This document shows, in pieces, positions 1-6,451 of a stretch of 11,093 bases of DNA (position 1 is the stretch's first letter; every line of letters begins with the position of its first letter). Under the pieces are notes generated by a model that did no database searches, was not told the origin of the DNA, and saw only the letters and a program-made list of their open reading frames with translations. The translations under genes were made by a program, and so were the position numbers. The DNA comes from Clostridia bacterium (lineage in GTDB: Bacteria; Bacillota_A; Clostridia; Christensenellales; Aristaeellaceae), in NCBI GenBank assembly GCA_017938785.1, contig JAGBAU010000249.1, positions 1 through 11,093 of the forward strand, written 5' to 3'.

Positions 1-36
1 CTCGGGCAGCAGGGTGAACAGCTTGGAAGTCTGCAT
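1..36 (-). CDS. Start of an unidentified gene, cut by the left edge
   Basis: Only the first 12 codons are present (MQTSKLFTLLPE), so no family can be assigned. The start is supported by a strong ribosome site, AGGAGGAA, a few bases upstream of the ATG. It lies 37 bp downstream of the FGGY kinase stop on the same strand with no terminator between, so it is probably the next gene of the same catabolic operon. The short frame alone would not be convincing without the ribosome site and the operon position. Confidence 0.6.
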   Translation of the reverse strand, partial: MQTSKLFTLLPE

Positions 37-73
37 AGGAAGTTCCTCCTCTATATATTATAGGTAGAAATTC

Positions 74-1594
74 TTACTTAGCGGCCATCTTTTCGTAGAC
101 GGGCAGCATGGATTCGTAGCACAGCTCAAACAGTTCCTTCACCGGGGCATAGGCCTTCACGGCTTCGGGGTTGGGCTCATGCACAGCGGTGATTTCCATG
201 AAACGATCGATGGCGTCGAAGTCCTTGAACAGGCCCACGCCCACGCCGCCGGTGACGGCTGCGCCCATGGAGTTGGCTTCTTCCAGCATTGCCGGAGCCT
301 TGATGCGGGCATTGAAGATATCCGCCATCATCTGACGCCATACCGGGCCCTTTGCGCCGCCGGCGATGACCAGGATTTCGTTGATGTCCAGCTTCTGGCG
401 ATGGATGTCGAGGATGACGCCCAGGTTCATGGTGACGCCCTCCAGAACGGAACGCAGAACGTCCGCACGGGTGTTTTCCATCTTCAGGCCCAGGAATGCG
501 CCCTTGGCGTCGGGATTCCAGCGGGGTGCGCGCTCACCCAGCATGTAGGGCAGGAAGATCACGCCGTTGGAACCAACGGGGCTCTTTTCGATTTCCTTGT
601 TGATCAGATCGTAAGCGGAAACGCCCAGGCGCTCGCCTTCAGCGGATTCGAACTTGCAGATCTGGTTCTTCAGCCAGGAATAGCTCATGCCGGCAGCCTG
701 CATGGTGCCGTTGGGAGAATACTTGCCGGGTACGATGTGTGCCCAGGTGACGGTGCGCATCTGCTCATCGAACACGGGCTCATCGCTGGTGGTGGCCAGC
801 CACGCGGAGGAACCGATGCAGGCGTAGGTCTGGCCTGCACGGACGGAACCTGCACCAACGTTGGCGCACAGGCCGTCGCCGCCGCCCAGTACAACGGGGG
901 TGCCCACGGCCAGGCCGGTGGCTTCCGCTGCTTCGGGGGTCACGCCGCCTGCCACGTGGGTGGAGGGCATGATCTCGGGGAACTTCTCGGCGTCGATGCC
1001 GGCGATGTCCAGGATCTTATCGGACCAGGTGAGAGTTTTCAGATCCACGCAGCCGTTGCCGGTGGCGTCGGAGGTTTCGGTGAAGAACTTGCCAGTGAGC
1101 TTCAGGACGATGTAGTCCTTGGAGTTGAGCACCTTGTAAGTCTGCTTGTAGATGTCGGGCTCATTGTCGCGCACCCACATCAGCTTCTGCAGGCCGTAAC
1201 TTGCGGCGTTGCGGTGGCCGGCGATGTGGTAGAAATCGCGCATGGAGATGTGCTCGGCGATGGCATTCTGCTGTGCCTGGGCGCGCATGTCTGCCCAGAT
1301 GATGGAGGGACGCAGCGGGTTGCCGGCCTTGTCCACGCACAGGCAGCCCATCATCTGACCGGAGAAGGAAACGGCTGCAACGTCGTTCTTATCGATGCCG
1401 GTCTTGGCGATCAGGCCCTTGGTGGTATCGCAGACTGCGCGCCACCAGTCTTCGGGGTTCTGTTCTGCCCAGTTATCGTTGAAATAGTGGCAGCCATAGG
1501 CATACACGGTGGAGCCGATCAGCTTGCCTTCCTCGGAGAAGAGCGTCGCCTTGTTGCCGGAGGTGCCCAGATCGTGTGCAATGATGTATTTCAT
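74..1594 (-). CDS. FGGY-family carbohydrate kinase (xylulokinase-like)
   Basis: A cytoplasmic kinase of 506 residues, a normal FGGY length, expected to phosphorylate a sugar or polyol with ATP. Visible motifs are the N-terminal phosphate loop HDLGTSGNKA (residues 7-16), GQMMG at 79-83, IIWADMRA at 98-105, the catalytic Asp240 in GGGDG, the C-terminal-domain motif GERAPRWNPDAKGAFLG at 353-369, and AGGAKG at 411-416, which is the ATP-side signature. Overall it is closest in style to xylulokinase. However, xylulokinases usually read M-H-G where this protein has M-M-G, so its sugar may differ. The ribosome site AAGGAGAT overlaps the stop codon of the upstream dehydrogenase gene (12 bp gap), so the two are probably translationally coupled. 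Family is confident; substrate is not. Confidence 0.93.
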   Translation of the reverse strand: MKYIIAHDLGTSGNKATLFSEEGKLIGSTVYAYGCHYFNDNWAEQNPEDWWRAVCDTTKGLIAKTGIDKNDVAAVSFSGQMMGCLCVDKAGNPLRPSIIWADMRAQAQQNAIAEHISMRDFYHIAGHRNAASYGLQKLMWVRDNEPDIYKQTYKVLNSKDYIVLKLTGKFFTETSDATGNGCVDLKTLTWSDKILDIAGIDAEKFPEIMPSTHVAGGVTPEAAEATGLAVGTPVVLGGGDGLCANVGAGSVRAGQTYACIGSSAWLATTSDEPVFDEQMRTVTWAHIVPGKYSPNGTMQAAGMSYSWLKNQICKFESAEGERLGVSAYDLINKEIEKSPVGSNGVIFLPYMLGERAPRWNPDAKGAFLGLKMENTRADVLRSVLEGVTMNLGVILDIHRQKLDINEILVIAGGAKGPVWRQMMADIFNARIKAPAMLEEANSMGAAVTGGVGVGLFKDFDAIDRFMEITAVHEPNPEAVKAYAPVKELFELCYESMLPVYEKMAAK

Positions 1595-1606
1595 GGTGAG
1601 ATCTCC

Positions 1607-2536
1607 TTATTCTGCCAGGTCACGGATGACGTTCTCGGTTGCCATGCGGCCCATGTTCTGGGTCGCGCCGGTGGTGGAGGCTGCGCAGTGGCTGCCGATG
1701 ACCACGTTGTCCAGTTCGAACCATGCCGGATCCTCCGGAGGCTCCTGGGCGAAGGCGTCGATGCCTGCACCGTAGATGCGCCCTTCCTTCAGGGCGGCCA
1801 GCAGGGCAGCTTCATCGATAAGGCCGCCGCGGGCGGTGTTGATGATGACGGCGTCCTTCTTCATCATGGCGATTTCCTTTTCGCCGACGAAGTTCTTGGT
1901 GCTGTCCATCAGCGGCAGGTGCAGGGAGATGAAATCAGCATTCTTGAAGATGGTTTCGGCATCGGCCCGGGTGATATCATTGGCCTTTGCATACTCTTCG
2001 GGCCAGAAAGGGTCATAGGCCAGAACCTTCATGCCGAAGCCCTGTGCGCGCTTGGCCACGTGCTTGCCGATGGCGCCCAGGCCGAACAAGCCAAGGGTTG
2101 CGCCGGAGACGTCGCGGGTGGAGATCTTGCTCCAGTCCTTGGTGCGGCACTTGCGGTCGATCATCACGGCCTTGCGGGCAACGGCCATGATCAGGGTCAT
2201 GGCGTAATCGGCAACAGCTTCGCTGTTGGCGCCGACGGTGCGGCTGACCTTGATGCCATGCTCCTTGCAGTAGTCCAGGTCGATGTTATCCACGCCCACG
2301 CCGTACTTGGCGATTGCGCGAAGCTTGGGGGCACAGGCCAGAACTTCAGCATCCAGCGGATCAACGCCCACGATAATGCCGGAAACGTCCTTCACCAGTT
2401 CCTTCATCGTTTCCTTTTCGATGATGCCGCCGGTGGGATTCTTGATAACTTCATAGCCGGCCGCTTCCAGCTGCTCAAAGAGCTCGGGCATGTTCTTGCC
2501 GTAGGAGCGGGGCGTGGTCAGGATTTTTTCTTTCAT
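1607..2536 (-). CDS. D-isomer-specific 2-hydroxyacid dehydrogenase (phosphoglycerate-dehydrogenase-like)
   Basis: A cytoplasmic NAD(P)-dependent oxidoreductase of 309 residues, expected to interconvert a D-2-hydroxyacid and its 2-keto acid. The Rossmann motif GLGAIG is at 152-157, with Asp175 at the end of the second strand, which favours NAD over NADP. The catalytic set is complete: Arg236 (in NTARGGLIDE), Glu265 and His283. It has no C-terminal ACT or regulatory domain, so it is the short, catabolic-type form rather than a full serine-biosynthesis SerA. The start has GAGGAGA upstream. It follows the shikimate-dehydrogenase-like gene after a 154-bp gap holding a long hairpin, and is 12 bp from the kinase gene. 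Sequence alone cannot separate phosphoglycerate, glyoxylate/hydroxypyruvate or sugar-acid activity. Confidence 0.93.
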   Translation of the reverse strand: MKEKILTTPRSYGKNMPELFEQLEAAGYEVIKNPTGGIIEKETMKELVKDVSGIIVGVDPLDAEVLACAPKLRAIAKYGVGVDNIDLDYCKEHGIKVSRTVGANSEAVADYAMTLIMAVARKAVMIDRKCRTKDWSKISTRDVSGATLGLFGLGAIGKHVAKRAQGFGMKVLAYDPFWPEEYAKANDITRADAETIFKNADFISLHLPLMDSTKNFVGEKEIAMMKKDAVIINTARGGLIDEAALLAALKEGRIYGAGIDAFAQEPPEDPAWFELDNVVIGSHCAASTTGATQNMGRMATENVIRDLAE

Positions 2537-2582
2537 GGTATGTATCTCCTCGATTTACTATAGTTCATCACAATAGAAACGG

Positions 2583-2692
2583 AGGGATTTCGAGTGGTTT
2601 TTTCGTTGGATCAAGGCAGGAAACCGAAGGCTTAGCGGGCCTAAGTCGAGGTTTTCTAACGCGGAGCCAGCGGAAAAGACGCCGAAATCCTT
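2583..2692. repeat. Long imperfect inverted repeat, candidate structured RNA
   Basis: This fills most of the 154-bp gap between two operon genes. An outer stem pairs 2583-2609 with 2667-2692, with one bulge and one mismatch. Its ends are GGATTTCG (2585-2592) and CGAAATCC (2683-2690). Inside, AGGAAACC (2618-2625) pairs with GGTTTTCT (2650-2657), and GGCTTAG (2629-2635) pairs with CTAAGTC (2641-2647) around a 5-nt loop. Seven non-Watson-Crick positions are all G-T when read on the plus strand, so they would be G-U pairs in a plus-strand RNA but A-C mismatches in the operon mRNA. There is no U-tract on the minus side, so it is not a simple operon terminator. The right arm reaches into the stop codon of the upstream gene. 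It could be a small RNA, a mobile miniature repeat or an mRNA-stability hairpin; I do not recognise the family. Confidence 0.65.
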
Positions 2693-3620
2693 AGCGGGCG
2701 AGGCGGTCGCACATCGCCAGACGCTCGCCGGTAATGTCGATGTGGAATACCTCGGCGATAACCTGGGTCCAGCCGTGGATGAAGTAGGTCCAGCCGTCTT
2801 CGATCTGCAGGTTACGCTCGGCCTGCTGGGCTTCTGCCTGATGCATGAACTCCAGGGTACCGCGATAGTTGAACTCCCAAATGATGGCGTTCTTGGGGAA
2901 CTTGCAGTTATCGGTCAGGGGAGAGCCGGGACGGTCCTTGCCCATGCCGGTGGCATTGATGATGATGGAACCTTCGGGCAGGTTTTCGACGATCTTGTCG
3001 TTCCACTCAGCCTTGGGGCAGAGGTGATAGCTCATGGGAACGCGGCTGCCTTCCAGCAGGTGGATGGCCTCGGCCAGGCGCGGAACGGAACGATTGTTCA
3101 CGTTGATGCGGGCGGGCACGTTGTCGCCGTGCTTTTCATGGGCCAGGTATGCGCTGACTGCCAGGGAGCTGCCGCCGGCGCCCAGAACGCAGGCTTCTGC
3201 CTTGGGATTGTTCTTCCAGTGGTCTGCGGGCACGAAGGAATCGAGGGCCAGGCCAACACTGATGGGATCCTTTGCATGGCCGCACAGCTTCTCGCCATCC
3301 TTGGAGATGGAGGAAATCTCGCCGAACTGCAGTGCATAGGGATCGAAATACTCGAACAGATCCTTGCAGGCGTTGTACAGGTCGATCTTATGGGTGGTTA
3401 CCAGAGCGCCCATGCTCAGGGGATCGTTCTTGATGAACTCAACGGCTGCGCGATAGTCCTCAGCGGGAGCATGCAGGCCGATATCGATGCCCTTGATGCA
3501 GGCGTCAATGCCCAGAGCTTCTGCCCAGATGGGGAAGATCTTCATGATGGAAGACTGGCCGGTGGTAACACCGATGAAGTACATAGTGGGCTTGGTTGCA
3601 GCAGACGGCAGATTAACCAT
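2691..3620 (-). CDS. Shikimate-dehydrogenase-like oxidoreductase, divergent
   Basis: 309 residues, somewhat longer than typical AroE (about 270-290). It has the shikimate dehydrogenase two-domain layout: substrate domain about 12-125, then a Rossmann domain with GAGGSS at 147-152 and INATGMG at 221-227. The catalytic pair looks present: Lys78 (VTTHK) and Asp118 (GHAKDP), and a C-terminal Gln286 is also kept. The residues that normally hold shikimate are changed: the usual H-S-x-S near the N-terminus reads QSSI (22-25), the Asn before V-T is Leu73, and N-T before the catalytic Asp is A-K. This points to a substrate other than shikimate. It is second in the operon, 38 bp after the metallohydrolase, with ribosome site GAGGAGG. 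A catabolic role is inferred from context. Calling it aroE would be misleading. Confidence 0.85.
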   Translation of the reverse strand: MVNLPSAATKPTMYFIGVTTGQSSIMKIFPIWAEALGIDACIKGIDIGLHAPAEDYRAAVEFIKNDPLSMGALVTTHKIDLYNACKDLFEYFDPYALQFGEISSISKDGEKLCGHAKDPISVGLALDSFVPADHWKNNPKAEACVLGAGGSSLAVSAYLAHEKHGDNVPARINVNNRSVPRLAEAIHLLEGSRVPMSYHLCPKAEWNDKIVENLPEGSIIINATGMGKDRPGSPLTDNCKFPKNAIIWEFNYRGTLEFMHQAEAQQAERNLQIEDGWTYFIHGWTQVIAEVFHIDITGERLAMCDRLAR

Positions 3621-3658
3621 GGTATATTCCTCCTCAAATCAATTCGTTGTAGGGTTGG

Positions 3659-4591
3659 TTATTCAAATATGCGCACGGGATTTTTCACCGTGATCGTCTT
3701 AATGGATTCCTGAGAGGTGCCCTCGTCCCGCAGTGCGGGCAGGAAACGCTTCAGGATAAAGTCGAGCCCGGGAGCCGTGGGATCGCCGTAGCTCTTCAGG
3801 CGCGCCGCCGTGGTGTCCAGGGCGATGAGCAGTTTGTCTTCATAGCCCTTTTCGATCATGTGGCGGATCAGCGCGCGCTCGGATTCATCATCGTGGTACT
3901 TGTAGCGGGCGATGGTATCATACTCCATGAACACGCCGGTGGCGGCCACCTGCTCATGAATGGAATAATCCTCCGCCTGGCGGTCCACATGGCAGACCGC
4001 GATGCGCTCCGGCTTCAGGCTCTCCTCGCCGCAGATGCGAACCGCATCCACCGCGCCGATGCCCTTTTCGGTGTGCATGATCAGCGGAACATCCGCCTTG
4101 GCTGCCGCACGGGCTGCTGCACGCAGGCAAACCTCCAGGCGGCCCACGGGACCTTCATTGCCGATGGCGCTCTTCACCGCACCGGGGAAAACGACCTCTC
4201 CCCCATCGCACTTCACACCGTTCACCAGTTCATCCAGGAAGCGCTCGGAAAGCTGCTCCACGGTTTCGCTGTGAATCCAGTGGTCCGCCTCGTAGAAGGC
4301 GGGCAGATGGTAACCGGTGGTGGCGATGATGTGCACGCCGCTGCCCGCGCTCAGGCGCTTCAAGGCTGCGATGTCGCGGCCCGCGCCGATGGGCTGGGCG
4401 TCCAGCATGGCTTCGCCGCCGGATTTGCGGTAGGCGATCAGTTCACGAAGGGATGCCGTTTCATCGCTGATTTCCAGCGCCGGATACTTTACCGAATTCG
4501 GAGTCGGCAGCACAAAGATGTGCTCATGCATCTGGCAGTAACCCAGATCTGCGGCCGCAATGGGGCCAAGTACCGTCATGATCGTTTTCAT
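3659..4591 (-). CDS. Phosphotriesterase-family metal-dependent hydrolase (possible lactonase)
   Basis: 310 residues, an amidohydrolase-type TIM barrel of the phosphotriesterase family, which includes lactonases and proteins of unknown substrate. It begins with the typical TVLGPI segment (6-11). All metal ligands expected for the family are visible: His22 and His24 (MHEH), Lys140 (GAVKS, the lysine normally carboxylated to bridge the metals), His173 (IMHTEKG), His201 (CHVDR) and Asp259 (IALDTT). It should therefore be an active binuclear metalloenzyme. No signal peptide is seen, so it is cytoplasmic. It is the first gene of the catabolic operon, with ribosome site GAGGGT. In a sugar-acid locus, opening a lactone is a sensible role, but this is inference; phosphotriester hydrolysis is not implied. 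Confidence 0.9.
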   Translation of the reverse strand: MKTIMTVLGPIAAADLGYCQMHEHIFVLPTPNSVKYPALEISDETASLRELIAYRKSGGEAMLDAQPIGAGRDIAALKRLSAGSGVHIIATTGYHLPAFYEADHWIHSETVEQLSERFLDELVNGVKCDGGEVVFPGAVKSAIGNEGPVGRLEVCLRAAARAAAKADVPLIMHTEKGIGAVDAVRICGEESLKPERIAVCHVDRQAEDYSIHEQVAATGVFMEYDTIARYKYHDDESERALIRHMIEKGYEDKLLIALDTTAARLKSYGDPTAPGLDFILKRFLPALRDEGTSQESIKTITVKNPVRIFE

Positions 4592-4650
4592 AGAACCCTC
4601 GTTAGTGACATTTATGTTGTAATATCACATTGTCATGATATTTGAACCTC
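4592..4650 (-). promoter_or_regulatory. Probable promoter and leader region of the catabolic operon
   Basis: This lies between the regulator's terminator and the first operon gene. A TATCAT box on the minus strand (4635-4640) occupies the same place, within a shared motif, as the clear TATAAT box of the regulator promoter. No good -35 box is found at 16-18 bp, which fits a weak or activator-dependent promoter. The exact start site is uncertain. Confidence 0.4.
4621..4642. promoter_or_regulatory. Candidate operator in front of the catabolic operon
   Basis: An inverted repeat of AATATCA (4621-4627) and TGATATT (4636-4642) with an 8-nt centre. It contains TCACATTGTCATGATAT (4625-4641), which matches 16 of 17 bases at 5472-5488 in front of the GntR gene. 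A GntR-family repressor controlling both the operon and itself is the natural reading; binding is not shown. Confidence 0.55.
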
Positions 4651-4652
4651 CG

Positions 4653-4676
4653 AAAAAGCATCCGTCACAGGATGCT
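4653..4676 (-). terminator. Intrinsic terminator after the GntR gene
   Basis: On the minus strand, AGCATCC and GGATGCT form a 7-bp stem with a 6-nt loop, followed by a run of five T. It lies just past the regulator stop codon and separates its transcript from the operon downstream, which therefore needs its own promoter. Confidence 0.75.
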
Positions 4677-4687
4677 CGTTCGGGTTA

Positions 4688-5443
4688 TCATACTCTGGTA
4701 TCGATGAGCAGGTCCACCTCAAAGCGGTTCCGGTCGCCGCGATAGCGGGCGATGGAATACTCGATGGGCTCATCTGCGCTGTTGTAGCCAATGGTGGAGG
4801 ACAGCTGAATGGGCTTGCCGCGGCGAACATTCAGATTCTCCACATCCTGGCCATTGGCTGCCACGGCCTCAAGGATACGGGTTACGCGGCAGATGCGGGT
4901 CTTGTCATTGGTGGCAAGAACATTGTAGAGGGATTCTTCCTCGAAGTTATGGGAAAGCACGAAGGCGCACTTATCATAGGGGAGGAAGGTTTCCAGGGTT
5001 ACAATCGGCTCATCATCGGCGAAGCGGCGGCGATAGAGATAGACATAGTTACCGCCCTCGGTGAGGCCGAAATAGGGTCTGAGCTGCTTGGGCATTTCGC
5101 AGGTTTTCAGTTCCAGCAGCTCGGTGCTGGGCTTGCGGCCCGTGCGGGCGATTTGGTCGTTAAAAGATTCCAGGCGCTTGATGAAATCCTGTTTGATCTT
5201 GAGCCGGGCCACAAAGGTTCCCTTGCTCGCGATTCGATAGAGCCATCCCTCCTGTACCATTTCCGTGATCGCCTGGCGCACAGTGGTGCGGCTGATCTGG
5301 AACATTTCGGAAAGTTCCTTCTCGGTGGGAATCATGCTGTCCACGGGATAATCCCCGCTCTTGATCGCATCGAGCAGGATACTCTTGAGCTGGAAGTACA
5401 GCGGAATGGGCACGGACTTATCAAGTTTCTGATCACCTAACAT
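4688..5443 (-). CDS. GntR-family transcriptional regulator, HutC/UTRA type
   Basis: The N-terminal winged helix-turn-helix of GntR type covers about residues 10-75 (PLYFQLKSILLDAI, then PTEKELSEMFQISRTTVRQAI, then GWLYRIASKGTFV). A UTRA effector-binding domain covers about 95-245 (ESFNDQIARTGRKPS, YRRRFADDEPI, PIEYSIARYRGDRNRFEVDL). This gives 251 residues, typical of HutC-type regulators, which usually sense a sugar, sugar phosphate or related metabolite. An in-frame ATG eight codons upstream at 5467 is less likely: it has no ribosome site, whereas the ATG at 5443 has AAGGAG nine bases ahead. The gene is divergent from the aldolase gene and sits directly upstream of the operon, so it is the likely local regulator, probably also of itself. 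Confidence 0.92.
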   Translation of the reverse strand: MLGDQKLDKSVPIPLYFQLKSILLDAIKSGDYPVDSMIPTEKELSEMFQISRTTVRQAITEMVQEGWLYRIASKGTFVARLKIKQDFIKRLESFNDQIARTGRKPSTELLELKTCEMPKQLRPYFGLTEGGNYVYLYRRRFADDEPIVTLETFLPYDKCAFVLSHNFEEESLYNVLATNDKTRICRVTRILEAVAANGQDVENLNVRRGKPIQLSSTIGYNSADEPIEYSIARYRGDRNRFEVDLLIDTRV

Positions 5444-5471
5444 GAGTGCCAACTCCTTATCATACATTTCG

Positions 5472-5488
5472 TCACATTGTCATTATAT
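5472..5488. promoter_or_regulatory. Candidate autoregulatory operator at the GntR promoter
   Basis: TCACATTGTCATTATAT matches the operon upstream region (4625-4641) at 16 of 17 positions and covers the -10 box of the regulator's own promoter. Binding here would block transcription, as expected for autoregulation. Inferred only from the shared sequence. Confidence 0.5.
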
Positions 5489-5509
5489 CATACTTTTAAG
5501 AATTTGCAA
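5482..5509 (-). promoter_or_regulatory. Promoter of the GntR gene
   Basis: On the minus strand, -35 TTGCAA (5504-5509) and -10 TATAAT (5482-5487) are separated by 16 bp. The start of transcription would fall about 30 bp ahead of the chosen ATG at 5443. Confidence 0.65.
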
Positions 5510-5585
5510 TATCTTAGCTCAGTTTTTTATCGTTCTGCGAAGTTTGTTAAGTTGGTCAGAATCGCCGGATATGCCCATATTTTCA

Positions 5586-5624
5586 GGCTTTTGCATGAAT
5601 TTATCGCCCTGCAGGGCAAAAGCC
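5586..5624. repeat. Inverted repeat in the GntR-aldolase intergenic region
   Basis: GGCTTTTGC (5586-5594) and GCAAAAGCC (5616-5624) pair perfectly over 9 bp around a 21-nt loop that itself contains the palindrome GCCCTGCAGGGC (5606-5617). It lies upstream of the aldolase -35 box and outside the regulator's leader, so it acts, if at all, as DNA. Function unknown. Confidence 0.4.
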
Positions 5625-5638
5625 CGCCTCTGCTTATA

Positions 5639-5667
5639 TTGACAGCCGCTGCCATGAATGTTATAAT
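5639..5667 (+). promoter_or_regulatory. Promoter of the KDPG/KHG aldolase gene, perfect consensus
   Basis: TTGACA (5639-5644), a 17-bp spacer, then TATAAT (5662-5667): an exact sigma-A consensus, about 60 bp ahead of the start codon. A promoter this strong in a catabolic locus would be expected to need repression, which fits the palindrome overlapping the -10 box. Confidence 0.85.
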
Positions 5668-5682
5668 GTAACTACCTTATAA
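5661..5682. promoter_or_regulatory. Candidate operator overlapping the aldolase -10 box
   Basis: A palindrome with arms TTATAATGT (5661-5669) and ACCTTATAA (5674-5682), 8 of 9 arm positions matching, around a 4-nt centre. The AATGT-N4-ACxTT layout is shared with 7605-7626 and 7805-7826. The left arm includes the -10 box, so a bound protein would block polymerase. Confidence 0.5.
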
Positions 5683-5726
5683 TCTACGCGTAACATGATT
5701 ACGGATATAAAGAGGAGGAACCCGCC

Positions 5727-6362
5727 ATGATTTCTATGGAACAGGTTGCCGCATGCGGCATCGTACCGGTTGTTGTTCTCAATAAGGTAGAAGACGCCAT
5801 CCCCACCGCCAAGGCTCTGCTGGCCGGCGGCATCAATGTAATGGAAATCACCTTCCGCACCGCAGCCGCTCCGGACTGCATTGCCAAGGTTGCTGCCGAA
5901 GTGCCCGAGATGATCGTCGGCGCAGGCACCATCATCAACGTCGAACAGCTGCGCCAGGCCGTTGAAGCAGGCGCCAAGTTCATTGTCTCCCCCGGCTCCG
6001 ATGAGGACGTCATCAAGGAAGCTGCCAAGCTGGATGTGCCGATCGTTCCCGGCGTTGTAACTCCCAGCGAGATCATGATGGGCCTGAAGCTGGGCGTGAA
6101 GGTATTCAAGTTCTTCCCCGCAGAAGCCTACGGCGGACTGAAGACCATTAAGAACCTGTGCGGCCCGTTCCCGCAGATCACCTTCGTCCCCACCGGCGGC
6201 ATCTCCCAGGCCAATGCCGAAGAGTATCTCAAGAACCCCAAGATCCGCGCAATCGGCGGCAGCTGGATGGTTACCGCTGCCATGGTTGAAGCCGGCCAGT
6301 TCGACGAGATCACTGCAAAATCCAAGGCTGCAACCGATCTGGTCAAGCAGATCCGCGGCTAA
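5727..6362 (+). CDS. eda: KDPG/KHG aldolase (2-keto-3-deoxy-6-phosphogluconate / 4-hydroxy-2-oxoglutarate aldolase)
   Basis: 211 residues, the normal length for this class I aldolase. It splits a 2-keto-3-deoxy sugar-acid phosphate, or 4-hydroxy-2-oxoglutarate, into pyruvate and an aldehyde in the cytoplasm. The Schiff-base lysine is Lys128 in VFKFFPAE, the general base is Glu40 in VMEITFRT, and Arg44 binds the substrate carboxylate. The phosphate-binding end of the barrel is seen as VPTGGIS (154-160) and IGGSWM (176-181). The start has ribosome site AGGAGGA seven bases upstream. It is the likely final, pyruvate-forming step of the local pathway. Related aldolases act on galactonate-derived substrates, so the exact substrate should follow the pathway and not the gene name. 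Confidence 0.93.
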   Translation: MISMEQVAACGIVPVVVLNKVEDAIPTAKALLAGGINVMEITFRTAAAPDCIAKVAAEVPEMIVGAGTIINVEQLRQAVEAGAKFIVSPGSDEDVIKEAAKLDVPIVPGVVTPSEIMMGLKLGVKVFKFFPAEAYGGLKTIKNLCGPFPQITFVPTGGISQANAEEYLKNPKIRAIGGSWMVTAAMVEAGQFDEITAKSKAATDLVKQIRG

Positions 6363-6371
6363 GCAGATGCT

Positions 6372-6403
6372 AAAAGCCACCAGATTAAATCTGGTGGCTT
6401 TTT
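6372..6403. terminator. Bidirectional intrinsic terminator between convergent genes
   Basis: AAAAGCCACCAGAT (6372-6385) pairs with ATCTGGTGGCTTTT (6389-6402) over 14 bp with a 3-nt loop, followed by T on the plus strand and by TTTT on the minus strand. It ends the aldolase transcript and can also stop transcripts of the dehydrogenase gene coming from the right. Confidence 0.9.
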
Positions 6404-6421
6404 AATTCAGGAGATGGTAAT

Positions 6422-6444
6422 GGCGGGGGATGAAATCCCCCGCC
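6422..6444 (-). terminator. GC-rich hairpin after the glycerol-dehydrogenase-like gene
   Basis: GGCGGGGGAT and ATCCCCCGCC form a 10-bp stem with a GAA/TTC loop, 7 bp past the stop of the minus-strand dehydrogenase gene. No U-tract follows on the minus strand (ATTACC), so it may protect the 3' end or act with the stronger terminator 20 bp further on. Confidence 0.45.
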
Positions 6445-6451
6445 TGCATAT

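Noticed and set aside
179..2563. A 794-codon open frame on the plus strand spanning the kinase and 2-hydroxyacid dehydrogenase genes.
   Set aside because: It lies antisense to two well-supported genes with full motifs, has no ribosome site, and its translation is rich in Gly, Ala, His and Asp without any domain. It is a codon-bias shadow.
2583..2692. The long hairpin as an ordinary intrinsic terminator of the shikimate-dehydrogenase-like gene.
   Set aside because: No U-tract follows on the minus strand, the stem is much longer than usual, and the downstream genes have no separate promoter that I can see.
2631..2699. Direct repeat CTTAGCGGGC at 2631-2640 and 2690-2699 as a target-site duplication.
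   Set aside because: One copy lies inside the hairpin and not at its border, so it does not flank an inserted element; probably chance or part of the element itself.
5444..5467. N-terminal extension of the GntR protein to an ATG at 5467.
   Set aside because: There is no ribosome site ahead of it, while AAGGAG precedes the ATG at 5443.
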